Origin: Hymenobacter psoromatis
GTDB taxonomy: Bacteria; Bacteroidota; Bacteroidia; Cytophagales; Hymenobacteraceae
NCBI GenBank assembly: GCA_001596155.1
Contig: CP014771.1
Location: 4,774,001 to 4,838,000, forward strand
DNA: 64,000 nucleotides
Reading direction: 5' to 3'
Below, in pieces: positions 55,420 through 63,262 of the stretch. Numbering within the stretch: the first letter of the stretch is position 1; every line of letters begins with the position of its first letter. Below the pieces are notes generated by a model, which ran no database searches, was not told the origin of the DNA, and was given only the letters and a program-made list of their open reading frames with translations. Position numbers and translations under genes: made by a program.

Positions 55420-56034
55420 ATGAACGACCCCGAAATCCGCGCCCGGCTCTACCCCTTATTACTAGGCGGGGTCCACATCGACGAGCTGCCCACCGGCAGC
55501 ACCCGCGCCGACGTGGTGCACATCACCGAGCACTTCATGCACGGCTACGAGGTGAAGGGCGACGGCGACACCCTGCAACGGGTGGAAAACCAATTGCGCT
55601 GCTACGCCGAAGTCTATGATTTCGTCACGTTCGTAGTCACCGAAAAGCACCTGGCCAAGCTGCTGCCGCGCCTGCCCGCCTGGGTCGGCGTGCTGGTGGC
55701 CGCGCCCGACGGCCCCGCCCTGCGCTGCCACCGCGAAGCCGGCTACAACGCCACCGTGCAGGCCGCCCCGCTGGCCGGGCTGCTGTGGGTGGAAGAAATC
55801 AAGCAGTTCCTGTTGGCGCGGGGCCTGGCCGGGGCCAGCACCCTGCGCCAGCGCGAGGTGGCGCAATATCTGCGCACGGCCCACACGGTGCCGCTCTCGG
55901 CGCTGGCCCAGTACGTGCGCGAGCGCCTCATGGCCCGGCTGCCCGAGCGCCTGCTGCTGCGCGAGGCCCGCCAGGCCGAGCGCGCCCGGCTGGCCGGCCT
56001 GCGCCAGCGGCGGCTGGCCCGGCGGCAGGGGTAG
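55420..56034 (+). CDS. sce7726-family protein, nuclease-like
   Basis: The 204-residue protein matches the sce7726 family: EIRARLYPLLLGG at the start and then RADVVHITEHFMHGYEVKGD, TLQRVENQLRCYAEVYDFVT, VVTEKHLAKLLPRLPAWVGV. Asp31 with Glu44-x-Lys46 resembles a PD-(D/E)XK nuclease core, and family members often sit in mobile or defence-related regions. The C-terminal part is basic (REARQAERARLAGLRQRRLA). The open frame starts earlier at 55348, but ATG 55420 avoids the hairpin repeat. Function unproven. Confidence 0.8.
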   Translation: MNDPEIRARLYPLLLGGVHIDELPTGSTRADVVHITEHFMHGYEVKGDGDTLQRVENQLRCYAEVYDFVTFVVTEKHLAKLLPRLPAWVGVLVAAPDGPALRCHREAGYNATVQAAPLAGLLWVEEIKQFLLARGLAGASTLRQREVAQYLRTAHTVPLSALAQYVRERLMARLPERLLLREARQAERARLAGLRQRRLARRQG

Positions 56035-56062
56035 GGCCAGGTTGCAACCGCCAGCCTGGGGA

Positions 56063-56431
56063 ATGGCAGCCGGGGCCGGCCGGCCAAAAAACAGCCCTTT
56101 GGGTAAGTCCTGTGTTTTTACCAATCTTGATGAAATCGAAGCCTTGAAAACGGCTGTTTTTAGCTCTCCGGCTCCATCGGGCCCATCCAAAACAACTGTT
56201 TCCAAAGCTCCGGCTCCATCGGGAACAGCAAAAACAGTTGTTTTTAGCACTCCAGTCGCGCCGGGCCTACCCAAAACAGCTGTTTTCAAGGCTCCGACCG
56301 GGGCCGGAGTCTTAAAAACAGCTGTTTTTGCCAGGTGGGTTGCGGCTGGTCTTGAAAAAAGACTAGTTGCCGGCCTTAAAGCAGTTTTCAAGTTAGTGTG
56401 CATCTTGGACGGGGCGGGCTGCCGGGGTTGA
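56063..56431 (+). CDS. possible protein of 14-residue repeats
   Basis: This frame encodes about 122 residues, mostly five 14-residue repeats of the form KTAVFxxPxxxGxx, and ends inside the hairpin repeat at 56378-56535, which may have truncated it. The repeats come from a 42-bp tandem array, so the DNA itself may be the functional unit. The opposite strand also carries an open frame with the same KTAVF peptide because the core is palindromic. Whether any protein is made is unclear. Confidence 0.3.
   Translation: MAAGAGRPKNSPLGKSCVFTNLDEIEALKTAVFSSPAPSGPSKTTVSKAPAPSGTAKTVVFSTPVAPGLPKTAVFKAPTGAGVLKTAVFARWVAAGLEKRLVAGLKAVFKLVCILDGAGCRG
56147..56329. repeat. five 42-bp tandem repeats with a palindromic core
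   Basis: AAAAC...TGTTT cores start at 56147, 56189, 56231, 56273 and 56315, exactly 42 bases apart. The best copies are the perfect palindrome AAAACAGCTGTTTT. Linkers contain TCCGGCTCCATCGGG-like sequence. It could be a protein-binding array or a variable-number repeat. Confidence 0.85.
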
Positions 56432-56535
56432 GCCGGCTGTCCGCTCGTCGTTCGCGCCGTTTGTTCTGCCGAAGAGCGGACAGCCGGCTCAACCCCGGCA
56501 GCCCGCCCCGTCCACTAACTCCGAAACTGCTCTAA
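56378..56535. repeat. 40-bp perfect-arm hairpin repeat (GAGCAGTTTC family)
   Basis: Inner arms 56407-56446 and 56474-56513 are perfectly complementary; outer degenerate arms AAGCAGTTTTCAAGTTAGTG and the ACTAACTCCGAAACTGCTCT region repeat the design at 53396-53551. The right end contains the stop codon of the minus-strand gene at 56532. Confidence 0.9.
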
Positions 56536-57251
56536 GCGGCCACGCCGTCCGCCGGGTGCGGCTGGGGCAGGGCGGCCAGGTTGCCATCGGTGGCGGTGCC
56601 GGTCGAGTTGGGGAAGGGGAAGTAGGCGTAGGCCATTTCGGGCTGCGTATAGTGCTGGTGCAGCAGGCCGGCGTAGGCCCGATACAGGCCCTCACACACG
56701 GTTTGCTCCTCGGCATCTACGGCGGCCGAGCCCCCGCGCTTGTCGGCGGCGGCCGTGACGCGGCCGGTCAGCGCCGCTTCCAGCGCCTGGTATTGGCGGG
56801 CGGCCTCGGCGGCCGTCACGCCCGTTTGCTTGCCGTAGGGGCCGCTTATTTTGTCGAGGTAGTACTTAGCCCGGCTCAGCACGTTGGTCTGGTCGGCCTG
56901 GTAGAGCGCCCCCATTCCGCCCGGAAAAATGTCAATCCGCTCGGCCTGCCGCTGGTCAGGAAAGGCGGGGAATACGTGGGTCGTATTCGTCAGCCTGGCC
57001 CATTGCAGGAAGGCGCGAACGGCGTTTTGCAGCGTGGCCACGCTGGCCGACTTGCCCCCCACGCCGCGCTGGGTGTGGGCCGCCCGCAACGCAGCCACTT
57101 GCGGCAGCAGGCTGGCCAGGTCGTCGGCGTTCGCGCCAGCATCGCGTTGCAGGTTGGCCAGGGCCGCCTCGGCAAAGGCCAGAAACTCATCATCGCTGAG
57201 CGAGGCGCACAGCGGCACGAAGAAGTTGGTGAAATACATTTTGTTGGTCAT
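56532..57251 (-). CDS. hypothetical protein
   Basis: I do not recognise this 239-residue protein. It is soluble, with no signal peptide: LSDDEFLAFAEAALANLQRD, VATLQNAVRAFLQWARLTNT, HVFPAFPDQRQAERIDIFPG, LSRAKYYLDKISGPYGKQTG and a Gly/Ala/Pro-rich tail. Its codon use is like that of its GC-rich neighbours. The stop lies within the hairpin repeat at 56378-56535. The 203-base gap to kaiC shows no other gene. Confidence 0.7.
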   Translation of the reverse strand: MTNKMYFTNFFVPLCASLSDDEFLAFAEAALANLQRDAGANADDLASLLPQVAALRAAHTQRGVGGKSASVATLQNAVRAFLQWARLTNTTHVFPAFPDQRQAERIDIFPGGMGALYQADQTNVLSRAKYYLDKISGPYGKQTGVTAAEAARQYQALEAALTGRVTAAADKRGGSAAVDAEEQTVCEGLYRAYAGLLHQHYTQPEMAYAYFPFPNSTGTATDGNLAALPQPHPADGVAA

Positions 57252-57454
57252 GGCAGGCGGGGTAGGTGAATGTAGATAAGATGAATAATCTTCGCAAGTA
57301 CGGCCCTAAACCCGTAAGCGCGCCGCCGGCCGTCCCCCGTCTGCCCGCTGCCCCGGCCCGCAGCGCGCCCCCCCAGCTGGCCGCCGCGCTAAGGCAGGCG
57401 CGGGCTTACCTTGCGCCAACATCTGCCTACCCCCCTCTTTTTAGTTAAGCTGCC

Positions 57455-59185
57455 ATGCCTACCCCCCTTGCCGCGCTGCCCCGCTTACCCAAGTCGCCCA
57501 CCGGCATCGAGGGCCTCGACGAGATAACCGAGGGCGGCCTGCCGCTGGGCCGCCCCACCCTCATTTGCGGCAGCGCGGGCTGCGGCAAAACCCTGCTGGC
57601 CATCGAGTTTCTGGTGCGCGGCGTGGAGCTGTATAATGAGCCGGGCGTGCTGATGACCTTCGAGGAAACCGCCGACGAGCTGGCCGCCAACGTGGCTTCG
57701 CTGGGCTTCGACCTGCGCCAAATGCAGGCCGACAAGCTCCTGCGCCTCGACCATGTGCATGTGGACCGCTCCGAAATGGAAGAGTCGGGCGAGTACGACC
57801 TCGACGGGCTTTTTATTCGCCTGGGCCACGCCATCGATTCCATCGGGGCCAAGCGCGTGGTGTTGGATACGATTGAGGCGCTGTTTTCGGGCTTCAGCAA
57901 CCAGGCCGTGCTGCGCTCCGAAATCCGCCGGCTGTTTCGCTGGCTCAAGGACAAGGGCGTGACGACCATCATCACGGCCGAGCGCGGCGAGGGCACGCTG
58001 ACCCGGCAAGGTTTGGAAGAATACGTGTCGGACTGCGTGATTTTGCTCGATAACCGGGTGATTGACCAGATTACGACCCGGCGGCTGCGCATCGTGAAGT
58101 ACCGCGGCAGCACCCACGGCACCAACGAATACCCCTACCTCATCAGCGAGGACGGCATCTCGGTGCTGCCCGTGACGTCGCTGCGGCTGGAACATAGCGT
58201 TTCCGACGAGATTGTCTCGACCGGCGTGCCGGGCCTCGATGCCATGTTTGCGCAAGGCGGCTGGTACCGGGGCAGCAGCGCGCTGCTCACGGGCACGGCC
58301 GGCACCGCCAAAACCACGCTCGCCGCCGCCTTCGCCGCCGAAACCTGCCGCCGCGGCGAGCGCTGCCTGTATTTCACTTTTGAAGAATCGCCGGCCCAGC
58401 TCATCCGCAACATGCGGACCGTGGGGCTCGATTTGCAGCCCTACCTCGACCAGGATTTGCTGCGCATCGAAGCCTCGCGGCCCTCGCTCAACGGCCTGGA
58501 GCGCCACCTCGTGACGCTGCACCGCGACGTGCGCGAGTTCCGGCCCCAGGCCGTCGTCATCGACCCCATCAGCAACCTTATCTCGGTGGGCAGCATCAGC
58601 GAAGTGCGCAGTATGCTCACCCGGATGGTTGATTTTTTGAAAATCAACAACATCACAGCCCTGTTTACGGCCCTCATCAACGGGCGGCACGGGCAATTGG
58701 AATTGACCGAGGAAGGCGTGTCGTCGCTGGTCGATACCTGGGTGTCGGTGCGCGACCTGGAGGGGGTAGGCGAGCGCAACCGGGGCCTGAGCATCCTCAA
58801 GGCGCGCGGCATGGCGCACTCCAACCAGGTGCGCGAATTCGTGATAACCAACCACGGCGTGGACTTGCTGGACGTGGTAATCGGGCCGGAAGGCATCATT
58901 ACCGGGGCCGGCCGCCTCACGCAGCGCATTCAGGAAGAAGCCCAGTTGGCCGTGCGTCAGCACGAAGCCGAGCGCCGCGACCGCGAGCTGGAGCGCCGCC
59001 GCCGGGTGCTGGAAGCCACCATCGCCAACTTGCGCACGGAATTTGAGTCGGTGGAAGAAGAGCTGCGCCACCTCAGCCAGCAAGAGCACGCCCGCGACAC
59101 CGCCCAGCGCGAAGGCCACGCCGCCCTGGCCGCCGGCGGCGCATCCGCCGATTATTTCCCTACCCCCCCCAACGCCCGGCCCTGA
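57455..59185 (+). CDS. KaiC-like circadian-clock ATPase
   Basis: The 576-residue protein has two RecA-like KaiC domains. CI has Walker A in LICGSAGCGKTLLAIEFLV (about residue 40) and a GVLMTFEETADELAANVASL segment. CII has Walker A in LLTGTAGTAKTTLAAAFAA (about residue 280) and YFTFEESPAQLIRNMRTVG. The phosphosite region aligned with cyanobacterial Ser431-Thr432 reads EEGVSSLVDTWVSVRDLEG, giving Ser423-Ser424. A long C-terminal coiled coil (LAVRQHEAERRDRELERRRR) is added. It heads an operon with two kaiB genes and a kinase; no kaiA is present. Confidence 0.93.
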   Translation: MPTPLAALPRLPKSPTGIEGLDEITEGGLPLGRPTLICGSAGCGKTLLAIEFLVRGVELYNEPGVLMTFEETADELAANVASLGFDLRQMQADKLLRLDHVHVDRSEMEESGEYDLDGLFIRLGHAIDSIGAKRVVLDTIEALFSGFSNQAVLRSEIRRLFRWLKDKGVTTIITAERGEGTLTRQGLEEYVSDCVILLDNRVIDQITTRRLRIVKYRGSTHGTNEYPYLISEDGISVLPVTSLRLEHSVSDEIVSTGVPGLDAMFAQGGWYRGSSALLTGTAGTAKTTLAAAFAAETCRRGERCLYFTFEESPAQLIRNMRTVGLDLQPYLDQDLLRIEASRPSLNGLERHLVTLHRDVREFRPQAVVIDPISNLISVGSISEVRSMLTRMVDFLKINNITALFTALINGRHGQLELTEEGVSSLVDTWVSVRDLEGVGERNRGLSILKARGMAHSNQVREFVITNHGVDLLDVVIGPEGIITGAGRLTQRIQEEAQLAVRQHEAERRDRELERRRRVLEATIANLRTEFESVEEELRHLSQQEHARDTAQREGHAALAAGGASADYFPTPPNARP

Positions 59186-59205
59186 GCGCCGTATGCCCGC
59201 TAGCT

Positions 59206-59541
59206 ATGATAGATGTTGATGATGTGAGGGAAGAACCGCTGGAAGCCGCCGCCCTACCCCCCGGCGAAACCTGGGAGCTGCGCCTGTACGTGGCCGGCCA
59301 CACGGCCAAGTCTATCGCGGCGCTGGCCAACCTGCGCCGCTACTGCGAGCAGCACGTGCCCGGCCGCTACCGCCTGGAAATTATTGACTTGCTGCAAAAC
59401 CCGCAGCTGGCCGAGGGCGACCAGATTCTGGCCATCCCGACGGTGGTGCGCAAGATGCCCGAGCCCATTCGCCGGGTTATCGGCGACCTTTCGAACGAGG
59501 AGCGCGTCATCGTGGGGCTCGACCTGCGGCTTTCCGTTTAG
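59206..59541 (+). CDS. KaiB-like protein 1
   Basis: The 111-residue protein has the KaiB thioredoxin-like fold: WELRLYVAGHTAKSIAALAN, LRRYCEQHVPGRYRLEIIDL, LQNPQLAEGDQILAIPTVVR and IRRVIGDLSNEERVIVGLDL. KaiB competes for KaiC in the clock. It follows kaiC by 20 bases and precedes a second kaiB by 3 bases. The core is complete, with an N-terminal ~22-residue acidic extension. Confidence 0.92.
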   Translation: MIDVDDVREEPLEAAALPPGETWELRLYVAGHTAKSIAALANLRRYCEQHVPGRYRLEIIDLLQNPQLAEGDQILAIPTVVRKMPEPIRRVIGDLSNEERVIVGLDLRLSV

Positions 59542-59544
59542 CCC

Positions 59545-59877
59545 GTGCTGCCCCTCCCTACCCCCCCCGCCCCGGACGAGCCGCTCGCCTACGAGCTGGT
59601 GCTCTACGTGGCGGGGGCCACCCCCAACTCAACGCGGGCCGTGCGCAACATCAAGGCCATTTGTGAAGAATATTTGCCCGGCCGCTACGCGCTGCGCATT
59701 CTGGATATTTACCAGCAACCCGAGCTGGCGCAGCAGGCCCAGCTGGTGGCCTTGCCCACGCTGGTGCGCCTGCGGCCGCTGCCGCAGCGCCGCCTGGTGG
59801 GCGACCTCTCGAACCGCCCGGTGGTGTTGAGCGTTCTAGGTCTGAACCAACTACCGCCCCCCGCCCCTGCCCCATGA
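59545..59877 (+). CDS. KaiB-like protein 2
   Basis: The 110-residue protein, with GTG start at 59545, is a second KaiB: YELVLYVAGATPNSTRAVRN, ICEEYLPGRYALRILDIYQQ, QLVALPTLVRLRPLPQRRLV, GDLSNRPVVLSVLGL. It has diverged from the first in the C-terminal fold-switching region and ends in a Pro-rich tail. Its stop overlaps the next gene's ATG by four bases, so the kinase is translationally coupled. Confidence 0.9.
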   Translation: MLPLPTPPAPDEPLAYELVLYVAGATPNSTRAVRNIKAICEEYLPGRYALRILDIYQQPELAQQAQLVALPTLVRLRPLPQRRLVGDLSNRPVVLSVLGLNQLPPPAPAP

Positions 59878-61574
59878 TGCCCACCGCCGCCGACCTGGCT
59901 CGGGAAAATGAAGAGCTGCGCGAGCAGCTGCGCGAAGCCGAAGAGCTAATTATGGCTGTGCGCACGGGGGCCGTGGATGCGCTGGCCATTCAGGGCGCGG
60001 AGGGGCCGCGCATCTTCACCCTCGAAAGCGCCGACCACGGCTACCGCACCCTGGTGGAGCAGATGAGCGAAGGCGCGGTGCTGCTGGGGGCTGCCGGCGA
60101 AGTGCTCTACGCCAACGCCGCCCTGGCCGCCGCCCTGGGCTGCCCGCCCGATGAGCTGCTGGGCCACCCGTTCACCGAGTTCGTGCCGGCCGGCTACCTG
60201 GCCTACTGGACCGAGCTGTGGCAGCAGGGCTGGGCCAGCCAGGCGCGCGGCGAAATGCCCCTGCAACACTGCCGCACCGGGGCCCTGCGCCCTTTTTCGG
60301 TGTCTATGAACGTGCTCACGCTCAGCGGCGCGCCCACGCTGGCCGTGCTGCTGGCCGACGTGTCGGCGCGCCAGGAGATTTTTTCCATCCGCTCGATGGT
60401 GGCCCGCCAAAACAAGCTGCTTGACCGCAAGAACGAGGAATTGGTGCGCCAGCAGGCCGCCCGCCAGGCCGTGGAGCGCGCCGCCGCCGAGGTGAGCCGG
60501 GTGCTGGAAGGCATTCCGCAGATTGCCTGGACCGCCGACGTGGCCGGCGAAACCACTTACCTCAACCACCGCTGGTTCGACTATGTGGGCGAGGAAGCCG
60601 TGACGCCCGAGCAGATAGCCAGCCGCATTCACCCCGACGACCTGGCCCCCAGCTTCCGCACCTGGGAGCATGCGCTGGCCACCCAGCAGCCCCTGGAGCT
60701 GGAATGCCGCATCCTGAACCAGGCCGGCGACTACCGCTGGATGCTGGGCCGCGCCCTGCCCTCGCGCAACGAGCAGGGCGAGGTGGTGCAGTGGATTGGC
60801 ACCTATACTGATATTCACGAAAACAAGCTGGCTCAGGAGCGCGTGATTCAGGCCCAGCGCCTGCTGCGCGACAACAACGAGGAGCTGACCCGCGTCAACG
60901 TGGACCTGGACAGCTTCATCTATTCCGCCTCGCACGACCTCAAGGGGCCGATTACCAACATCGAAGGCTTGCTGCAAGCCCTCGTCGATGAGCTGCCCAT
61001 CGAGGCCCGCCAGCGGCCGCCGGTTTATACTATTCTGGGAATGCTGACTACCTCGGTCGAGCGCTTTCAGCACACCATCGAGCAGCTCAGCGACGTGGCC
61101 CGGCTCCAGCGCGACCATGCCCTACCCCCCGCCCCGGTGCCGCTGGCCCCCGTGGTGCAGGGCGTGGTGCTCGACCTGGCCCCGCTGGTGCACGCGGCCG
61201 GCGCGCAGCTAGAGCTGGATTTGGCCGAGGGGGTAGGGGCGCGCTTCCTGGAAAAAAACCTGCGCAGCGTGGTCTATAACCTGCTCAGCAACGCCCTCAA
61301 GTACCGCGCTCCCGCGCGCCCGGCCCACATCCGGCTGCGCGCCTACCCCGACGGCCCCCACCTGCGCCTGAGCGTGCAGGACAACGGCCTCGGCATTGAC
61401 GCCCCCGGTCAGCGCCGGCTGTTCGGCCTCTTCGAGCGCCTGCACACCCACGTGGAGGGCAGCGGCGTGGGCCTGTTCATGGTCAAAAAAATGGTAGAAA
61501 ACGCTGGCGGCCGCATCCTGGTGGAGAGTGAAGAAGGCACCGGCTCCACGTTCACGGTGCTGCTGCCGCGGTAA
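59874..61574 (+). CDS. PAS-containing histidine kinase of the Kai operon
   Basis: The 566-residue protein begins with a coiled coil (ARENEELREQLREAEELIMA), then two PAS modules (MSEGAVLLGAAGEVLYANAA; LEGIPQIAWTADVAGETTYL), a HisKA domain with phospho-His in FIYSASHDLKGPITNIEGLL and an HATPase domain (YNLLSNALKYRAPARPAHIR, GSGVGLFMVKKMVENAGGRI). It has no membrane helix and no receiver domain. By position it is a candidate output kinase of the KaiBC module, comparable in role to SasA, though SasA's KaiB-like sensor domain is absent. Confidence 0.92.
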   Translation: MMPTAADLARENEELREQLREAEELIMAVRTGAVDALAIQGAEGPRIFTLESADHGYRTLVEQMSEGAVLLGAAGEVLYANAALAAALGCPPDELLGHPFTEFVPAGYLAYWTELWQQGWASQARGEMPLQHCRTGALRPFSVSMNVLTLSGAPTLAVLLADVSARQEIFSIRSMVARQNKLLDRKNEELVRQQAARQAVERAAAEVSRVLEGIPQIAWTADVAGETTYLNHRWFDYVGEEAVTPEQIASRIHPDDLAPSFRTWEHALATQQPLELECRILNQAGDYRWMLGRALPSRNEQGEVVQWIGTYTDIHENKLAQERVIQAQRLLRDNNEELTRVNVDLDSFIYSASHDLKGPITNIEGLLQALVDELPIEARQRPPVYTILGMLTTSVERFQHTIEQLSDVARLQRDHALPPAPVPLAPVVQGVVLDLAPLVHAAGAQLELDLAEGVGARFLEKNLRSVVYNLLSNALKYRAPARPAHIRLRAYPDGPHLRLSVQDNGLGIDAPGQRRLFGLFERLHTHVEGSGVGLFMVKKMVENAGGRILVESEEGTGSTFTVLLPR

Positions 61575-61583
61575 CGAACCAAG

Positions 61584-62645
61584 ATGCTGCGCAAGATTAT
61601 TCACCTCGACATGGATGCCTTTTATGCCTCCGTGGAGCAGCGCGACGACCCGGCCCTGCGCGGGCGGCCGGTGGCCGTGGGCGGCACCCGCGCCCGCGGC
61701 GTAGTGATGGCCGCCAGCTACGAGGCCCGGCAATTTGGGGTGCGCTCGGCCATGCCGGCCGCCACGGCGGCGCGCCTCTGCCCCGAGCTGCGGTTCGTGC
61801 CGCCGCGCTTTGACGTGTATAAAGAGGTATCAGGTCAGATTCGGGAAATCATGGCCGAATACACGCCGCTTATCGAGCCCGTGGCCCTCGATGAAGCTTA
61901 CCTCGACGTGACCCACAACCTGGCCGGCCTACCCCTCGCCAGCGAGGTAGCCCGCCAAATCAGGGCTAAGATTTTAGAACGCACCCAGCTCACGGCTTCG
62001 GCGGGCATTTCCTACAATAAATTTCTGGCCAAGCTGGCCTCCGACCGCCGCAAACCCAACGGGCAGTACGTGATTCCGCCCGAGCGCGGGCCGGCGTTCG
62101 TGGCCGGGCTGGGGGTAGGCGAGTTTCACGGCATCGGGCCGGCTACGCAGGCGCGGCTGCACGCGCTGGGCATCTTCACCGGAGCCGACCTGCGCGCCCA
62201 GCCCGAGGCGCTGCTGCGCCGGCACTTCGGCAAGGCGGGCGGCTTCTACTACGCCATCGCCCGCGCCGAGGACCTGCGCCCCGTGCGCCCCGACCGCCCC
62301 CGCAAGTCGGTGGGGGCCGAAATGACTTTTGCCCAGGACCTGCACGAATTGCCCGACCTGCTGGCCGCCTTGCTGCCCGTGGCCGCCAAGGTCTGGGCCT
62401 ACTGCCAGCGCACCGGCCAGTCGGGCCGCTGCATCACGCTAAAAGTAAAATACGCTGATTTCCAGCAACTAACCCGCAGCCGCACCCTGCCCGCCGCCGT
62501 GCCCGACGAAGCCGCCCTGCTGCGCCTGGGCCAGGATTTGCTGACGGTGTTGCTACCCCTGCCGCAGGGCGTGCGGCTGCTGGGCCTCTCCTTGTCCGCC
62601 CTCGATGAGCCCGACGCGACCACCGGGCAGCTGGCGCTTTTTTAG
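61584..62645 (+). CDS. dinB: DNA polymerase IV
   Basis: The 353-residue Y-family polymerase has the catalytic acids in IIHLDMDAFYASVEQRDDPA and LIEPVALDEAYLDVTHNLAG, plus KLASDRRKPNGQYVIPPERG, the little-finger domain, and a C-terminal LGLSLSALDEPDATTGQLAL. The final QLALF resembles a beta-clamp binding motif. It performs translesion synthesis. It starts 9 bases after the kinase gene and could be transcribed with the Kai operon. Confidence 0.95.
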   Translation: MLRKIIHLDMDAFYASVEQRDDPALRGRPVAVGGTRARGVVMAASYEARQFGVRSAMPAATAARLCPELRFVPPRFDVYKEVSGQIREIMAEYTPLIEPVALDEAYLDVTHNLAGLPLASEVARQIRAKILERTQLTASAGISYNKFLAKLASDRRKPNGQYVIPPERGPAFVAGLGVGEFHGIGPATQARLHALGIFTGADLRAQPEALLRRHFGKAGGFYYAIARAEDLRPVRPDRPRKSVGAEMTFAQDLHELPDLLAALLPVAAKVWAYCQRTGQSGRCITLKVKYADFQQLTRSRTLPAAVPDEAALLRLGQDLLTVLLPLPQGVRLLGLSLSALDEPDATTGQLALF

Positions 62646-62649
62646 GGGG

Positions 62650-62764
62650 TAGGGGTGAGTAGGGAGTAGTGCCAATTGAAAAAGCGTCGCCGAACCAACT
62701 TGCGCTCACGCCACTGGTTTCAGCAGTGTCAGAATCAACTACTAATCACTGACCCCTACTCCCT
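62650..62764. repeat. imperfect inverted repeat before the NTF2-like gene
   Basis: AGGGGTGAGTAGGGAGTAGT near 62650 is matched loosely by GACCCCTACTCCCT near 62751-62764. A repeat is visible, but the pairing is broken and its family is unclear. Confidence 0.45.
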
Positions 62765-62769
62765 AAAAA

Positions 62770-63153
62770 ATGTCTGCCATCCAAGAAATCGAACAGCTCG
62801 AACGGAAGCGCTTCGCGGCGCAGGTTGCCAAAGACCTGCCGACGCTCGAAACCATCTTTGCCGACGACCTCATTTACACCCACTCCAACGGCCATCAGGA
62901 TGGCAAGGCGAGCTACCTGGCCTCCATCGCCAGCGGCCAGAGCCGCTACGATAAGGTTGATATCGAGGCCATAACGGTGCGGCCCTACAACGACGACCAC
63001 ACGGCCATCGTCAACGCCCTCATCCAGATTGACCTTGGCCCCGGTGCCGACGGCCAGCCCAGCTTCACGCGCATCAAGTACGTGGTGGTGTATATCAAGG
63101 ACGCCGCAAAAGGTTGGCAGCTAGTGCTCTGGCACGCCCAGAAGCAGCAGTAA
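62770..63153 (+). CDS. NTF2-like (DUF4440-type) protein
   Basis: The 127-residue protein has the cone-shaped NTF2-like pattern: IEQLERKRFAAQVAKDLPTL, TIFADDLIYTHSNGHQDGKA, AITVRPYNDDHTAIVNALIQ, IKYVVVYIKDAAKGWQLVLW. Members include ketosteroid-isomerase-like enzymes and many proteins of unknown function. No signal peptide. Its stop codon lies within the left arm of the hairpin repeat at 63148-63262. Confidence 0.85.
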   Translation: MSAIQEIEQLERKRFAAQVAKDLPTLETIFADDLIYTHSNGHQDGKASYLASIASGQSRYDKVDIEAITVRPYNDDHTAIVNALIQIDLGPGADGQPSFTRIKYVVVYIKDAAKGWQLVLWHAQKQQ

Positions 63154-63262
63154 CGCGAACTTTCCAGTTCGTGCGCGAGCGTCAGCTAGCAGGCGGGGCC
63201 GCGCGGCGCGCACGACGATGCTCGCTGGCGCTCGCGCACGAACTGGAAAGTTTGCGCTACTG
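63148..63262. repeat. 34-bp-arm hairpin repeat (GTAGCGCG family)
   Basis: Arms 63148-63181 and 63229-63262 pair with two mismatches. The left arm holds the stop codon of the NTF2-like gene and the right arm that of the convergent hydrolase gene. Confidence 0.88.

Noticed and set aside
56147..56329. CRISPR array
   Set aside because: Linkers are similar to each other, the unit encodes a continuous peptide, and there are no cas genes.
55462..56403. 313-residue minus-strand frame with KTAVF repeats
   Set aside because: It runs antisense through the sce7726 gene; the repeats appear on both strands because the 42-bp unit is palindromic.
57485..59119. 544-residue open frame antisense to kaiC
   Set aside because: It is the complement of a clear two-domain KaiC; composition is typical of a GC-rich antisense frame.
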